A stretch of 64,000 nt of DNA. It comes from Pegoplata infirma. Taxonomy: Eukaryota > Arthropoda > Insecta > Diptera > Anthomyiidae. Location of the stretch: assembly GCA_963921195.1 (NCBI GenBank), contig OY992538.1:52256852-52320851 (forward strand), written 5' to 3'. A program made the position numbers and the translations under genes. The notes below the pieces were generated by a model that worked only from the letters and a program-made list of their open reading frames with translations, had not been told where the DNA came from and did no database searches. Shown piece after piece: positions 34,793 to 47,039 of the stretch (its first letter is position 1; each line of letters opens with the position of its first letter).

Positions 34793-35454
34793 ACAAGTAA
34801 AAAAGTTAAATTCGGCCTTGCCGAATGTAGTGATACCCTCCACAATTTCAAAAAGATTATTGCAAAAAACTTTATTTAAAAGGAAATAAATTAAAAAAAA
34901 AAAAAAAAAATTGAAAAAAAAATTCCGCAAAAAAAAAATTTTGGTAAAAAAAAAATCCGCGATTTTTTTCTTTTTTTGTCAAAAAAATATGTTCGTACTT
35001 GTTTAAATACCATTTGGTGTTCAATTATGTTCACATATGTCAACCAGAAGCCGAATTAAAGCATTTTGTATTTTTAGGTTATGTTGAATGTACTGAAATT
35101 TTGAGATGTGCTTACATTTTCGTTCATAACTTTTGAACCGCTGAACCGATATCGGTCAAATGCAATACCAAACTTTTCGGGAGAACTTTCAATAAATGTG
35201 TTAAGTTTCAGTCATCTCTGTGCAATATTTTGTCGGTGAGAGCATTTTCCACAGACAGACATACAGACAGACAGACAGACGGACAGACGGGCAGACGGAC
35301 AGACGGACAGACGGACATCGCTAGAATGTCTTAAAATCGATCGGGCATCATGAATATATATACTTTATGGGGTCCCAGACCGATATTTCGATGAGTTACA
35401 AACGGAATGATAAACTTATATATACCCTCTATCACTAAGTGGAGGGTATAAAAA
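34793..35454 (-). mobile_element. GTCY-D element, complete
   Basis: ACAAGTAAAAAAGTTAAATT, hairpin ATTCGGCCTTGCCGAAT, GTAGTGATACCCTCCAC, a body with TTTTGAACCGCTGAACCG, a long GACAGACGG array (35258-35315) and the end AAGTGGAGGGTATAAAA. Confidence 0.9.
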
Positions 35455-36426
35455 AATGCAAATTTTGATTCAAAATTATTTGTTAAAAAACAAGGTAAAC
35501 TGTCAAATATTGGTAAACTGGGATTATGAGACTTTTTCTAGTAATTTGAAAAGGTTTTTTTTTTTGAGCGGTCAAACTTCACAAATCAGAAGAAACGGCT
35601 TCGCTAAAAAAATTTTTTAAAATTTTCTGCATAGCGGACTTTGGCCGGACTTAGGAATAACAAACTCTATAGAATCAGTCCAAACGTCAGGAGTGCTTAA
35701 AAAAAACAAATCCCAAAAAAATTGTGTGACCGGGACTTAAAAAATTTTAGAAAATGTTTTAAAGATGACAAAATTGGACAGCAAGTGATAAAAGAAAAAA
35801 TTTTTATGTTAGCGTAACAACTCATTTATTATGATATTTACGCCTTAATAATACAATTTCATCATTATTTTGTATAACCACGCCCTTAAAAGAGGGGCGG
35901 ACCAAAAAATACATTTTCTTATTCCTTTGTCCCATGTGCAAGTCTATTCACTTTTTATGACGTAAAAATGTAAATATACATAAACTATATAAAACTATAT
36001 TTTAAGTTGGTTTATTCAAGCTCGAGGTCATTATTTCTTTTACTAATTACTACTATGATATTCTCATAGAATAATTTTCAAGAAAATTATTTTTCTGTTT
36101 TAAATTTATTTTTTATACGACCAAATTTGATGGGGTAAGGTCAAAATGCTATTTTTTAAGTTTAAAAATAGCATAATTTATTAAAAATGGGTAAATAATT
36201 TTGTATTTAAAATTTATAGCCCTCATATGTTTGTTTTTGGCCAGGTGTAGTTTTAATAAAAATCAACAAACATTGTTGTGTGTTTATTTTTTTTTAATTT
36301 TTAATTAATAAAATGTTAATTAAGCCAATATATGCATAGCAAATAATATTTACTTTTCTTTGGCGTTTACTTCATTCAATTCAATTGAATTTTTTATTTT
36401 TTTAATGACAACAGTTTTGCTTGTTT
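35455..36426. other. AT-rich DNA with one GTCY-B fragment
   Basis: 35870-35990 (CCACGCCCTTAAAAGAGGGG, minus strand) is a piece of B. The rest has no recognised feature. Confidence 0.5.
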
Positions 36427-38179
36427 TTTTATACCCTCCACTTAGTGATAGAGGGTATATATAAGTTTGTCATTCCGTTTGTACCTCATCGAAATATCGA
36501 TCTGGGACCCCATAAAGTATATATATTCATGATGCCTGATCGATTTTAAGACATTCTAGCGATGTCCGTCTGTCCGTCTGTCTGTCTGTGGAAAATGCTG
36601 TCGCTGACAAAATATTGCACAGAGATGACTGAAACTTCACATATTTATTGGAAGTTCTCCCGAGAAGTTTGGTATTGCATTTGAGCGATATCGGTTCAGC
36701 GGTTCAAAAGTTATGAACGAAAATGTAAGCACACCTAAAAAATTTCAGTACATTCAACATAACCTAAAAATACAAAATGCATTAATTCGGCTTCTGGTTG
36801 ACATATGTGAACATAATTGAAGACCAAATGGTATTTAAACAGGTACGAACTAGGGATGCCAAACGGGAAATCCCGAATCCCGAAATCCCGGGATTTTTCG
36901 GGATTGGTAAATCCCGAATCCCGGGATTTATTTTTTTCAATCCCGGGATTTTTCGGGATTTTCCGGGATTGACAAATCCCGAGAAATTCCGGGATTTTTC
37001 GGGATTTTTTGTCAAATTTTGTAGCCAAAATATATTATTTTCCCAGTGCTCATTGTCCGGTGGTGACAAAATGGATATCATTTGAAATACAAACATTTGG
37101 TGTTTGAAATATGTTTCAAATAAGGCAAGTTGGGCTTAATTTCTCTTATTCTTTTGTAGTATAATTTAATTTTTAGGGCGTATTACGTAATATACAGAAG
37201 GGTGAATCAAATTTTCCTTTTTTTCAAATTTAAAAATCGTCGGAGTCAGGGTTTCTTTTTTGACTTGAAAATCGAAAAATACGAACAAATTGAAACATTT
37301 TTTACTTTGTTTGAAACTTTTCGATTTTCGTGTCTAAAAGGAACCCTACAGGTCCAAACGATTTTGAAATTCGAACAAAGAAATTTTTTTTAAACCCTAA
37401 TATAGAGTTAGCTGCCGATGTATGCATATGACAAAATTTTTAAGAAGCAGTTAGATTTTGCCGAGAGTTTAATTTAGTAATCCCTTTGTAAAGTTTTTAT
37501 TTAACAGTTTTAGTTCGTAAATGAGTAAAAGAGAGAGGAGGGGAAAATTTCCCCATTAAATAACCAAGACAGTCTCTGAAAACCCAAAATCTTTTACCAA
37601 TTTGTACTTTTGTTAAGCAAATGTCACATTTTTAAGTTGCACCTAGCCATTTCATTTTTCTCGTCCCGCCCCTTTTTGTGGGCGTAGATATAAAAAATTA
37701 TGTAAGTAATGATAAAATTCTTTTACTTAAGCGTAATAAATGCATTTGTAAACATTTATCGTAAAGGGAAGGAAACTGTTAAAATGTTATTCGCCTACCA
37801 ATAGGACAATTAATACAAAGGTATCGGCGGAGTTTAATTTTAATAAATCCCGAAATCCCGAAAAATCCCGAAATCCCGAAAAATCCCGGGATCCCGAAAA
37901 ATCCCGGGATCCCGGGATTAGGATTTTAAAATCCCGAATCCCGGGATTTGTAAATGTCAATCCCGTTTGGCATCCCTAGTACGAACATATTTTTTGACAA
38001 AAAAAGAAAAACATCGCTGATTTTTTTTACCAAATTTTTTTTCGCGGAAATTTTTTTTTCAAAAAAATTTTTTTTTTCAAAAGTAATTTCCTTTTAAATA
38101 AAGTTTTTTGCAATAATCTTTTTGAAATTGTGGAGGGTATCACTACATTCGGCAAGGCCGAATTTAACTTTTTACTTGT
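36427..38179 (+). mobile_element. GTCY-D element split by a hAT-like element
   Basis: TTTTATACCCTCCACTTAG, GTCCGTCTGTCCGTCTG and D body to GGTACGAAC at 36850; resumes at 37987 (ATATTTTTTGAC) and ends with GGTATCACTACATTCGGC, the hairpin and TTTACTTGT. Excision of 36851-37986 restores the D sequence seen at 34793-35454. Confidence 0.9.
36851..37978. mobile_element. hAT-like element rich in AATCCCGGGATT, 1128 bp
   Basis: Ends TAGGGATGCCAAACGGGA and its exact inverse (18 bp), flanked by a perfect 8-bp duplication GTACGAAC (36843-36850, 37979-37986). The first and last 200 bases are arrays of TCCCGGGATTTTTCGGGATT-type words. The middle holds a GTCY-B fragment (37530-37790, GCCCCTTTTTGTGGGCG). 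No transposase, so mobilised in trans if at all. Confidence 0.93.
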
Positions 38180-38797
38180 TTTTTTGTTTTCAAATATCAG
38201 TTAATGACAAAACAACGCCATTTGTTAATTACTGTTTAAATAGTAAGTAAATAATTTGAAAATTATTTAAATTTTTTTTCAAATTAACAAATGATCAAAT
38301 GGCTAAGATACGAATTTCATTCACAAAAAAAAAAAAAACTAATAAATAGCACATGATTTGCTTATGTGATTGAAAGGTTTGCCATGTTAAGCACATACGC
38401 GCGTGTAAATCATATCCGGTGAAAAACTTTTAAATTTTCTATACTTTTTTTTAGTAATAATAGGTATTTATCGATAATCTGTATTTATCGAATATCTTTA
38501 AAGTATGAGCCACGATTTTAATTCCTTTTCGTTGTTTATAATTGTACAAATTTACATATGCCCGTTCTTTACTCAAAAAATTATGTAATTAACATTTTGT
38601 AGTTTATTCAACAAATTTACGTTTTGTTGTTTTTTAAAGAAAAAGCATTTGTTTAATGTTTAGTTTTTTTAAATGACTATTTCTGTTCTTTGTTTCAAAA
38701 ATAACAACATAAAAAATAAAGACTTTCAGTAGCATTAAATTTTTAAAGTCATATATTTTTGTTCTGTAAGTAAAAATGATCGATTCTTCTTTAATTT
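38180..38797. other. AT-rich DNA, no feature recognised
   Basis: Nothing recognised. Confidence 0.5.
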
Positions 38798-41700
38798 CAC
38801 TGTGCTACAAAAACACAAAATCGAATATACTTTTAAAATGAGGTAGTTAAGGTTGTATGTGTCGTCGAAAAGATCACAAAAATGCCCATCAAACTTGCAA
38901 GACACCCTCAAATTTTAAAGTTATTGTCAAAAACGTTTTTTTGGGACTTTTCTCACTAAACCACGTGTAACTTAAAATTTTTTCAACCGATTTTGAATTT
39001 TTTAACTGTTTTGGATAAAAGAAGGATGGGGCTTTTCATATGTGTGAATTGGTCTATACATATAAGATAGATAATTGATTTTTTCAACAATATCTAATTT
39101 TTTATTATTTATTTTTTTTATTTTTTGAGTTTATCTATTTTTTTCTGCTATAGTTCATTCAACAACATTTATATTTATAAACGTATTCTTAATGAAAATT
39201 TAATTGTGAATACGATGCCGAAAAAAACGGAAAACAATTGACAGAGTTGTGATAATTTTTCTAAAAAAGAAAATTAAGATTTTGCATGGTTGCCGTTCGG
39301 AAAACCCAGGCAAAAAACTAAAAAAATAAACGAACATACTGAGAGGTCGCATATCATTATTATAAAGGTTTTTGGTCTCCTGAATTTGAATTTGACCTCG
39401 AAACTGCGCTATCTTATTAAGTTTTTGATATATCAGTTTATGTTAGATATCTCAAAAACCTGACACGATAGATTTAAAGGTTTTTTAAAGACAATTTAAA
39501 GGCCAGATTCGGATTCAGCGCTCCAAAAACCATTAAAAATATTGTACACGACCTCTTATGATAAATTATTTTATTTTCCTGGGCTATCCGAACGGCAATT
39601 CCATGCAAAATCTTCATTTTCTTTTTTAGAAAAATTATCACAACTCTTTCAATTGTTATTTGATGTTTTCAAGATAAAGTTTGTCGTATTCAGAACTAAA
39701 TTTACGTTAAAAATGCGTTTATAAATGTAAAGGTTGTTACACGATCTATAGCAAAAAAAATCGATAAACTCGAAAATTTTTAAAAAAATAACAAAAAAAT
39801 TAGATATTATAGAAAAAATCAATAGATATCTTTCTTATATGTGTACACTAGGATGGCTCGTTTTTGGACTTTTCTCTCTGATCAAATTCTAATACCCGAC
39901 AAAAGTGTCGGTCCCCTAAAGGTAACTCACGTGCAAAATATCACTCCGATCGGAGTTTATCTTCTGTCTCCACTTTGAGCCTTAAAATTGTGGTTTTTGC
40001 AAAAAAGGACTTTAAAAAAAAAATAAAAAAAAAATTAGTTATTTTTATTAAAATAATTAAAAAATTATTTTTGTATAAAAATTGATCATAACTACTTAAA
40101 TATGAAATTTAAAGACTTTACGGTATCATTAACTCATTCAAACTTGATACCAAAAAATTGCATGATTTTGGGGGCGTTTTCAAAACACCTTTTTTCAAAA
40201 TTTGAAAATTTTATTAAAAAAAAAATTTAAATATACCATTTTTTCTCTCTAAATTCATTAAGAACACGTTGGAGAAGAAAAATGTGAAATATGGTGGATA
40301 TCCGTCGAGCCATTTTTCGGGAATCGCGGGGGGAAGTAAGCGGCTTTCAAGGAATTATTGGTTTTATCAATAATTTGGATTAATAAAATCTTATAAATTT
40401 AATTCTTGTGCAAATTAACGGTTTTTTGGTGTCATGGCATTCTATTATATAATTTAAAGTCTGTTATGAAATCTTACCGATCTAGGACGTCTTTAACCCA
40501 CATTGGCTGGGGGTCAAAAATGACCCCCAAATAAAATTTGAAGTTTAGAGCTTAAATTTTGTGCTATAAACAAGTATAAAACGGCTTTTGTGTTTTTCAC
40601 CCCAACTATTATTTCGTATTATTATATTATCTTTAAAAAAATCGTTAACCCTTCTTGGTAGGGGGTCAAAAATGACCCAGTCAATAAAAAATATATATTT
40701 TGTTGATATAAAAAAATTCAAGCACTATGCCTAAAAGTTTTTGTCGTGGTCATTTTTGACCCCTGGCTAATGTGGGTTAAAGATATTTTAAATATGAGAT
40801 ATTTAAGGGCTGATTTAAAGTTATCTAATAGATTGCCACAAATTAATTTTATATGAAAAAATATATACTTTTTATTGAATGGGTCATTTTTGACCCCCTA
40901 CCAAGATGGGTTAACGATTTTTTTAAAGATAATATATTAATACGAAATAATTGTTGGGGTAAAAAACATAAATCCGTTTTATACTTGTTTATAGCACAAA
41001 ATTTAAGCTCTAAACTTCAAACTTTCCGCGGGGGTCATTTTTGACCCCCTGCCAATGTGGGTTTAAGACGTCCTAGATCTGTAAAATTTCATGACAGACT
41101 TAAAGTTATATAATAGAATGCCACGATACCAAAAAACCGTTAATTTGCACACAAATTAAATTTCTAAGATTTTATTAATCCAAATTATTGATAAAACCAA
41201 CATTTCCTTGAAATCCGCTAAATTCCCCCCGCGATTCCCGAAAAGTGGTTCGATGGATATTCGCCATATTTCACATTTTTCTTCTCCAAGGTGTTCTTAA
41301 TGAATTCAGAAAGAAAAAATGGTAGATTTAATTTTTTTTTTTTAATAAAATTTTCAAATTTTGAAAAAAGGTGTTTTGAAAACGGCCCTAAAATCATGCC
41401 ATTTTTTTGGTATCAAGTTTGAACGGGTTGATGATACCGTAAAATCCTTAAATTTCATATTTAAGTATTTACAATCAAATATTATACAAAAATATTTTTT
41501 TAATTATTTTAATAAAAAAAACTTAATTTTTTTTTTATTTTTTTTTAAAAAGTCCTTTTTTGCGAAAACCCCAATTTTAAGGCTCAAAGTGGAGACAGAA
41601 GATAAACTCCGATCGGAGTGATATTTTGCATGTGAGTTACCCTTAGGGGACCGACACTTTTGACAGGTATTAGAATTTGATCAGAGAGAAAAGCCCAAAA

Positions 41701-41970
41701 ACCAGCCACCCTAGTGTACACCAGTTCACACAAATGCAAAGCCCTATAATTTTTCTATTCAAAACAGTTAAAAAAATTTAAAATCGTTTGAAAATTTTCT
41801 GAATTACACAAGGTTTAGTGAGAAAAGTCCCAAAAAAACGTTTTTTTTGACAATAACTCTAAAATTTGAGGGTGTCTGGCAAGTTTAATGGACATTTTTG
41901 TGATCTACTCGACAAGACCAACCACCTTTACTATGTCACATCAGAAGAATTTTTTCACTGTAGCACAGTT
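38798..41970. mobile_element. Foldback F, copy 1, split by palindrome G
   Basis: Starts CACTGTGCTACAAAAACAC, ends TTTTCACTGTAGCACAGT. The halves mirror each other: TGTGATAATTTTTCTAAAAA with its inverse TTTTTAGAAAAATTATCACA, GGCAACCATGC-type, AGAGGTCG/CGACCTCT. It matches copy 2 at 54346-55642 except for the insertion at 39846-41716. No coding capacity. Confidence 0.88.
39846..41716. mobile_element. Palindrome G, 1871 bp, arms about 870 bp
   Basis: Ends CACTAGGATGGCTCG and (inverse) CACTAGGGTGGCTGG with TA flanks; a 6-bp TGTACA duplication is equally compatible. Arms match nearly base for base from the ends to about 40710/40850. Five copies of the GGGTCAAAAATGACCC palindrome lie at 40507, 40658, 40746, 40879 and 41030, each beside AACCCACATTGG-like DNA. 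Removal restores ATATGTGTACACCAG as in F copy 2. No open frame above 90 codons. Confidence 0.9.
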
Positions 41971-42198
41971 TTTTTTAATGATTTGTGTACGTTATTTTTT
42001 TTTTTTAATTGTTGGCATTTTTTAAAGAGAAATCATTAGTTTTTACCTACTTGTGTGGGTTATTTTTTTGTAGAAAAAAAAAAACAAAAAATTATTTGTA
42101 GAAATATAAAAACATGTTTGAATTAAGTGACTTTGGAACGATGGGTAGAGTGTTTGGCCGGAATAGTTGATTGCGGGATGGATTCCCCAATTTTTTAT

Positions 42199-43159
42199 TT
42201 TTATACCCTCCACTCTAGTGATAGAGGGTATATATAAGTTTGTCATTCCTTTTGTAACACCTCGAAATATTGGTCTAGGACCCCATAAAGTATATATATT
42301 CATGATCTTGATCGATTTTAAGACGATCTAGCGATGTCCGTCCGTCCGTCCGTCCGTCCGTCTGTCCGTCTGTCTGTCTGTTGAAAACACGCTTACTTTT
42401 GAAAGACTTTACGGAGGCTCCTGAAGTTTGGCATATATGTTGGGCATTTACCTGGTCAGGTTGGTATTGCAATCCAGCGAAATCGGTCCAGTGGTTCAAA
42501 AGTTATAAGCAAATGAGCGAATTTCGGCAAGGGGTTTTCGTGAATTTATAAGATAAAATACACGCTAACTTTCGAACGGCAATTCTGAGGATGCTTGTCG
42601 TTGCCCGGGCCTGACTTGATATGAATTTCAGCCAAATCGGTCCAGTGGTTCAAAAGTTATTAGCAAAACCGTAAATTTCAGATTAGTTTCACTTTAAATT
42701 CATGAGTTGAAAACCCGTTAAACATGTTTTAAAAACATTTGTAAGTAAAAAAAATATTTTACAACGTATTTTTGTCACTCAATAATATTTTTACACTAAA
42801 AAAAAATACACTCAAAAATTACACTCAAAAAATTTTCCACTCAAAAAAAATTTTACACTCAAAAAAAAATTTAGTATTTTTTTTTTTAAAAATTACTTAA
42901 AAAAAAAGTTTTTTTACACAAAATAAAAACTAAACAAAAATGTTATTTTTTCACGTTGGAAAATTTACTATCACTTACTCAATGAAAAGTTAGCTGCTAA
43001 CTGCCGATTTAACGGAGCCTTCTGTCAAAATTTGTATGAAAAAGTTAAATTTAACGGAGAGTTATTTTATAACGGAGCATTGAGTAATCCAGCCTTAAAA
43101 GGGCATTGTGGAGGGTATTCATAGATTCGGCCAAGTCGAATTTAACTTTTCTACTTGTT
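42199..43159 (+). mobile_element. GTCY-A element, complete, with a nested MITE
   Basis: TTTATACCCTCCACTCTAG, array of eleven GTCY units (42335-42380), full body, MITE at 42978-43094, then hairpin ATTCGGCCAAGTCGAAT and CTACTTGT. Confidence 0.92.
42978..43094. mobile_element. PIF/Harbinger-like MITE, copy 2, end-deleted
   Basis: CTCAATGAAAAGTTAGCTGC... through CATTGAGTAATCCAGCC, almost identical to 3117-3243. TTA flanks at 42975-42977 and 43095-43097. The first ten bases of the left end (GGCTGGATTA in the other copy) are absent, as if lost between TTA repeats. Confidence 0.85.
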
Positions 43160-43546
43160 AATGTTTTCGTAGGTTATTTTTTTTTAATTTGTTGGTAAAA
43201 AAAAATCCGTAAACCCATTTTTAGCATCATTAAATATTTCTGCAAAGTTTACTCTTTCGTCAGCGATATTTTTGCATGCCAAACAGTGTAATTGTCAAAC
43301 GTGATAAAATTTCATATGTTTAAAAAATACAACGTTTTAAATGTTTTTTTTTTTTAACATTAAAAATTTAATTATTTCTAAAAACTTGGTGTGTACAAAA
43401 AAAAAACTTCCAGTAATCGAACATGCTATTAAACTTCCAACTAACGTCATCAGATTTATTTTAGCAGCATCATCATCAAAATCATTATATCATGATCATT
43501 TTTTATTGAGCTGATGCTGTTATTTGATTTTTTTTTAATATAGTAG
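43160..43546. other. AT-rich DNA, no feature recognised
   Basis: Nothing recognised. Confidence 0.5.
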
Positions 43547-43770
43547 GGGTATTCACTGATTCGGGGATTTTTGGTTTCCGATAGGCTGAGCTAATCCGCA
43601 CAGAAACAATGCCCACCAGTATCGGTGGCCACCAACAATTAGTTTAAACAACTGCTGACATGTCATTTGGGACATTTTGAAAAATTGTATGAAGATGTCA
43701 GCAATTTTTTAAAGGTAGAATCAGCAGTATGTCAATGGTGATTTTTTTGGCCGGATTGGACTGAATACCA
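43547..43770. repeat. Candidate MITE with GGTATTCA ends
   Basis: GGGGTATTCACTGATTCGG opposes the inverse of the right end TGGTATTCAGTCCAATCCGG. No clean duplication. Single copy, low confidence. Confidence 0.4.
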
Positions 43771-44034
43771 CTAATTTAAGCCTGTAAATTACACAGAATA
43801 ACCACACCCCAAATTTGGTTAACTGTCATTCCGACAGATCATTAAGCAGTATAATAAAAACAAATTGTAAAATCATAAAACTTTAACAAAAAAATTTTGT
43901 AAACAAAACACGATTATAAAAATGTTTATTTATATCGAAGAATGTAGGTAAAACAGCAAATCCGTAGCTACTCAACTGGGAGGTACCCCTTTTCCACTGA
44001 GCAAATTTGACAAAAAGTAAAATTGCATTTTACA

Positions 44035-44510
44035 AATCAAAGATTGTGGCGAATTGGATGTTTAAAAATTTTAAAAAAACACAATTATGAAAACTAAAAT
44101 CTTTCAAACGGTTTTCGAGATATCGCTATTTGAAATTTGCAAAAACTGGCGGTTTTTAACAATATTTATCAATTTTTTTTATAAAAAAATCTTAAAATTT
44201 CTTTCCCTTGAGCATTTTATAGAGCTTAAGACAGTCTTTCATTTGAAATAATTTGAGCCGTGGCGCCCTTCGATCAAAGTTTTGGAGTTTTGGGTTAAAA
44301 TAATCGGATTTGGCTCAAATTACATAATTTTAAATGAAAGTATGTCTCTCTATCAAAGACATTTTTTTAGTTTTTTTTTTTAATTCTTGAACGTAGGAAA
44401 AACCCCCAATTTTTCGCAAATTTCAAACAGCGATATCTCGAAAACCGTTCGACCGATTTTAATTTAATTTTTTTTTTATATTCGTGTTTAGCGCATTAAA
44501 ATTAATAATC
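44035..44510. mobile_element. Foldback family H, copy 1
   Basis: Arms contain AAACGGTTTTCGAGATATCG / CGATATCTCGAAAACCGTT and GAAATTTGCAAAAACTGG / inverse; the spacer has AAATAATTTGAGCCGTGGCGCC. Related to 47935-48570 and 17335-17580. Abuts GTCY-B. Confidence 0.7.
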
Positions 44511-44533
44511 GCGAGACCCACATATTTTTTTTT

Positions 44534-45204
44534 ATTATACCCTCCAACCATAGTATGGGGGTATACTCACTTTGTCGTTCCGTGTGTAACACATCGAAAT
44601 ATCGGTCGGGGACCCCACAAAGAATATATAACATTGATCCATGATAGAATCTAAGACATTCTAGCGATGTCCGTCTGTAGAAATAACGATGCAGTCCAAA
44701 CCAAAAGAGCTAGACCGCTGAAATAGGGCAAGAATATATCTTATGTTACTGGTAAGGTTAAGTTCGAAGATGGGCAAAATCGGACCAGGGGAATAAAAGT
44801 TCCCCCTTGAAGAACTAAAACGACCCCTGAAAAATACGATATTTTTACGATTTTTTTTAATTTTTGCTCAACAAATGTAACATTTGTATGCCATATTATG
44901 TTCATAGACCTGCGCTTGGACCAAGGGGGTTAGAAAATTCGATTTTTTCCAGGCCGCCCCCTTTGGGGGCGTGGTTATAGAAATTAATTAAAAATAACGA
45001 TAAAAATTTATTATTTAAGTGTAAATATCATAAACAAAAAATTTTTAAACATATACAGCAGGGGTACAGGTGTCCCCCACCAAGTCCGCCGACCCCCTCC
45101 CCCCCACCAAAAAAAAGACGCCCCTGCGATTTTTTGTTTTTAATTTTAAACGTGTTGGAGGGTATAAAAGATTCGGCAAAGCCGAATTTAACACTCTTAC
45201 TTGT
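44534..45204 (+). mobile_element. GTCY-B element, complete but with a decayed GTCY array
   Basis: ATTATACCCTCCAACCATAG to GTTGGAGGGTATAAAAG, hairpin ATTCGGCAAAGCCGAAT and CTTACTTGT. The array is reduced to GTCCGTCTGT. Confidence 0.9.
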
Positions 45205-46239
45205 TTTTATATTTCTTTTGAAAATTCAAAACATGGGCGCCACGTTTTAATTTAAGCCGATTGTCCTCAATTTTTTAAAGCATAACTTTTAGGTCTAGTA
45301 GAATACAAATTTGCCTGGACATTTTGGGAAAATCAAAAGTTGAAAAAAAATGTCACTTTACTGGCGCATATCTCGGAACAATTTCGTCAGATCTAAACAA
45401 TACCTGAAACAAATCAATATGTCGGGCGAGTAGAAGTAGGTACTTTCAGCTAAAAAAACAAGTTATGTGGATAAAGTTTCGCGGATTAAAAAAAACTACC
45501 CAATTTGGTTTATTTTAAAGCTGATTTAACATGATTCAACTTATAATTATAAAAATTATATTGTCATTTTAAAAACAGTTAATTTTCTTGCTTTGTCAAT
45601 TAGTTTCAAATTACATACAATTGAATTGAATTTTTTTTTGAAAAATGCATGTTATTGTTAATTCGAATACAATAAAAGTAAATAAATGGGTTTGGTTTTG
45701 ACTGACATTCAATCAATAATGTTTGTAGATTGTCTGTATTAGTATTTGTAGAGTGGGGCAAATAAACAAATACAAATAATCTAAAAGTCCCACAGTTACG
45801 ATTTTTAAAAATTTTTCCAATTTTTTGAGAATACAGTTTTAAACAGAGATTGATGGGTTCTTCTTATCAAAAACTAAATTTTATTAAATTTCAAAAATCG
45901 CTTAATTTTCTTCTAAATTTCATCCACTCTAACTTGCATGCAATCTATTTTGGTAAAATATTATTTGTCATTTGAAATCACAATTATAACGAATGAATTG
46001 TTTATTTAATAATACAATCATTACAAATTAGTTGTTAACGTAATTAGTTTGTCTAAGGTGCATCGTAATGAAAATGCCATGCATTTAACAAACTATATCA
46101 GTAAAATACTGAATTATATTATGATGTTAAAAGTTTCCATTTCTTTCTATAATGTTATTGCATTTTTCGCTGGAAAATTTCCAGAGCTTGATTCTTTATT
46201 ATTAAATTGTTTTCGGAACTTTTTTTACTTTTTCATAAT
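45205..46239. other. AT-rich DNA, no feature recognised
   Basis: Nothing recognised. Confidence 0.5.
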
Positions 46240-46790
46240 TTTTTCTTAGTTCCCTATTTTTTTTTTCTTTTTTAATTTTTCTGTATTAATTTTTGATTTT
46301 AACACAATTTTTTTACAACTTTTAACAATTTTCTGAATTTTCTTGAAAATTTCTAATTGTTTTTATTTTCTAAATTTTGTCTGTATATTGTGGCTATTCC
46401 GAAGTTTTTGCAAATTTGACCGATTAATTTTTTTCAATTTTTCTGATTTTCTAAAATTTTTTTCGAATTCATCTTAATTCTTCTGAACTTTTTATTTTTA
46501 AACAAATTTTCTGATTTTTTCTTATTTGTTCCCAATTTTTAAAATTTTTTAAATTTTTCTGATTTGTCTACATATTTTTTCCAAATTATCTTAATTCTTC
46601 TGATTTTTTTTTAATTTTTGAAAAAATTTTCTAATTTTTTCTCATTTGTTCGGAATTTTTCAAAATCTATCTGATTTTTTAAAAATTTTCCAAATTTTTT
46701 TCTGATATTTTCAAAATGTTACTGAATTTTTCCGGAATTTCTCTAAATTTTCAAAATATTTTTTCATAATTTTCTTGAAAATTATTCAAG
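46240..46790. repeat. T-rich low-complexity tract
   Basis: Degenerate repeats of TTTTTCTGATTTT and AATTTTTCCAAATTTT with strong T over A skew on the plus strand. Confidence 0.7.
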
Positions 46791-46845
46791 GAGAATATCA
46801 TGGTTTTAATAAGTAAAAAAAATACCTAGAGCTAAAATAACCTTA

Positions 46846-47018
46846 CACTCTAATTAAAATAATTTCAGTTTCCTACTATAAATTGGGTAAATTTACACAA
46901 ATTGTGTAATTCTACTTAAAATTGTTGGAAATTTACCCAATTTATAGTAGTATTTTCTTGGAGTTTGTTGAAATTTACCAAACTTATAGCAAGAAATTGG
47001 ACTCATTTTTTTAGAGTG
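46846..47018. mobile_element. 173-bp MITE with CACTCTAA ends, TA target
   Basis: CACTCTAATTAAAAT and (inverse) CACTCTAAAAAAATG, flanked by TA on both sides. Internal short palindromes GGGTAAATTTACAC / AATTTACCC. Confidence 0.7.
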
Positions 47019-47039
47019 TACTCAAAACATAATATTTTA

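Noticed and set aside
35258..35315. GACAGACGG array as an independent satellite
   Set aside because: It is the GTCY microsatellite internal to a GTCY-D element, present at the same place in all family members.
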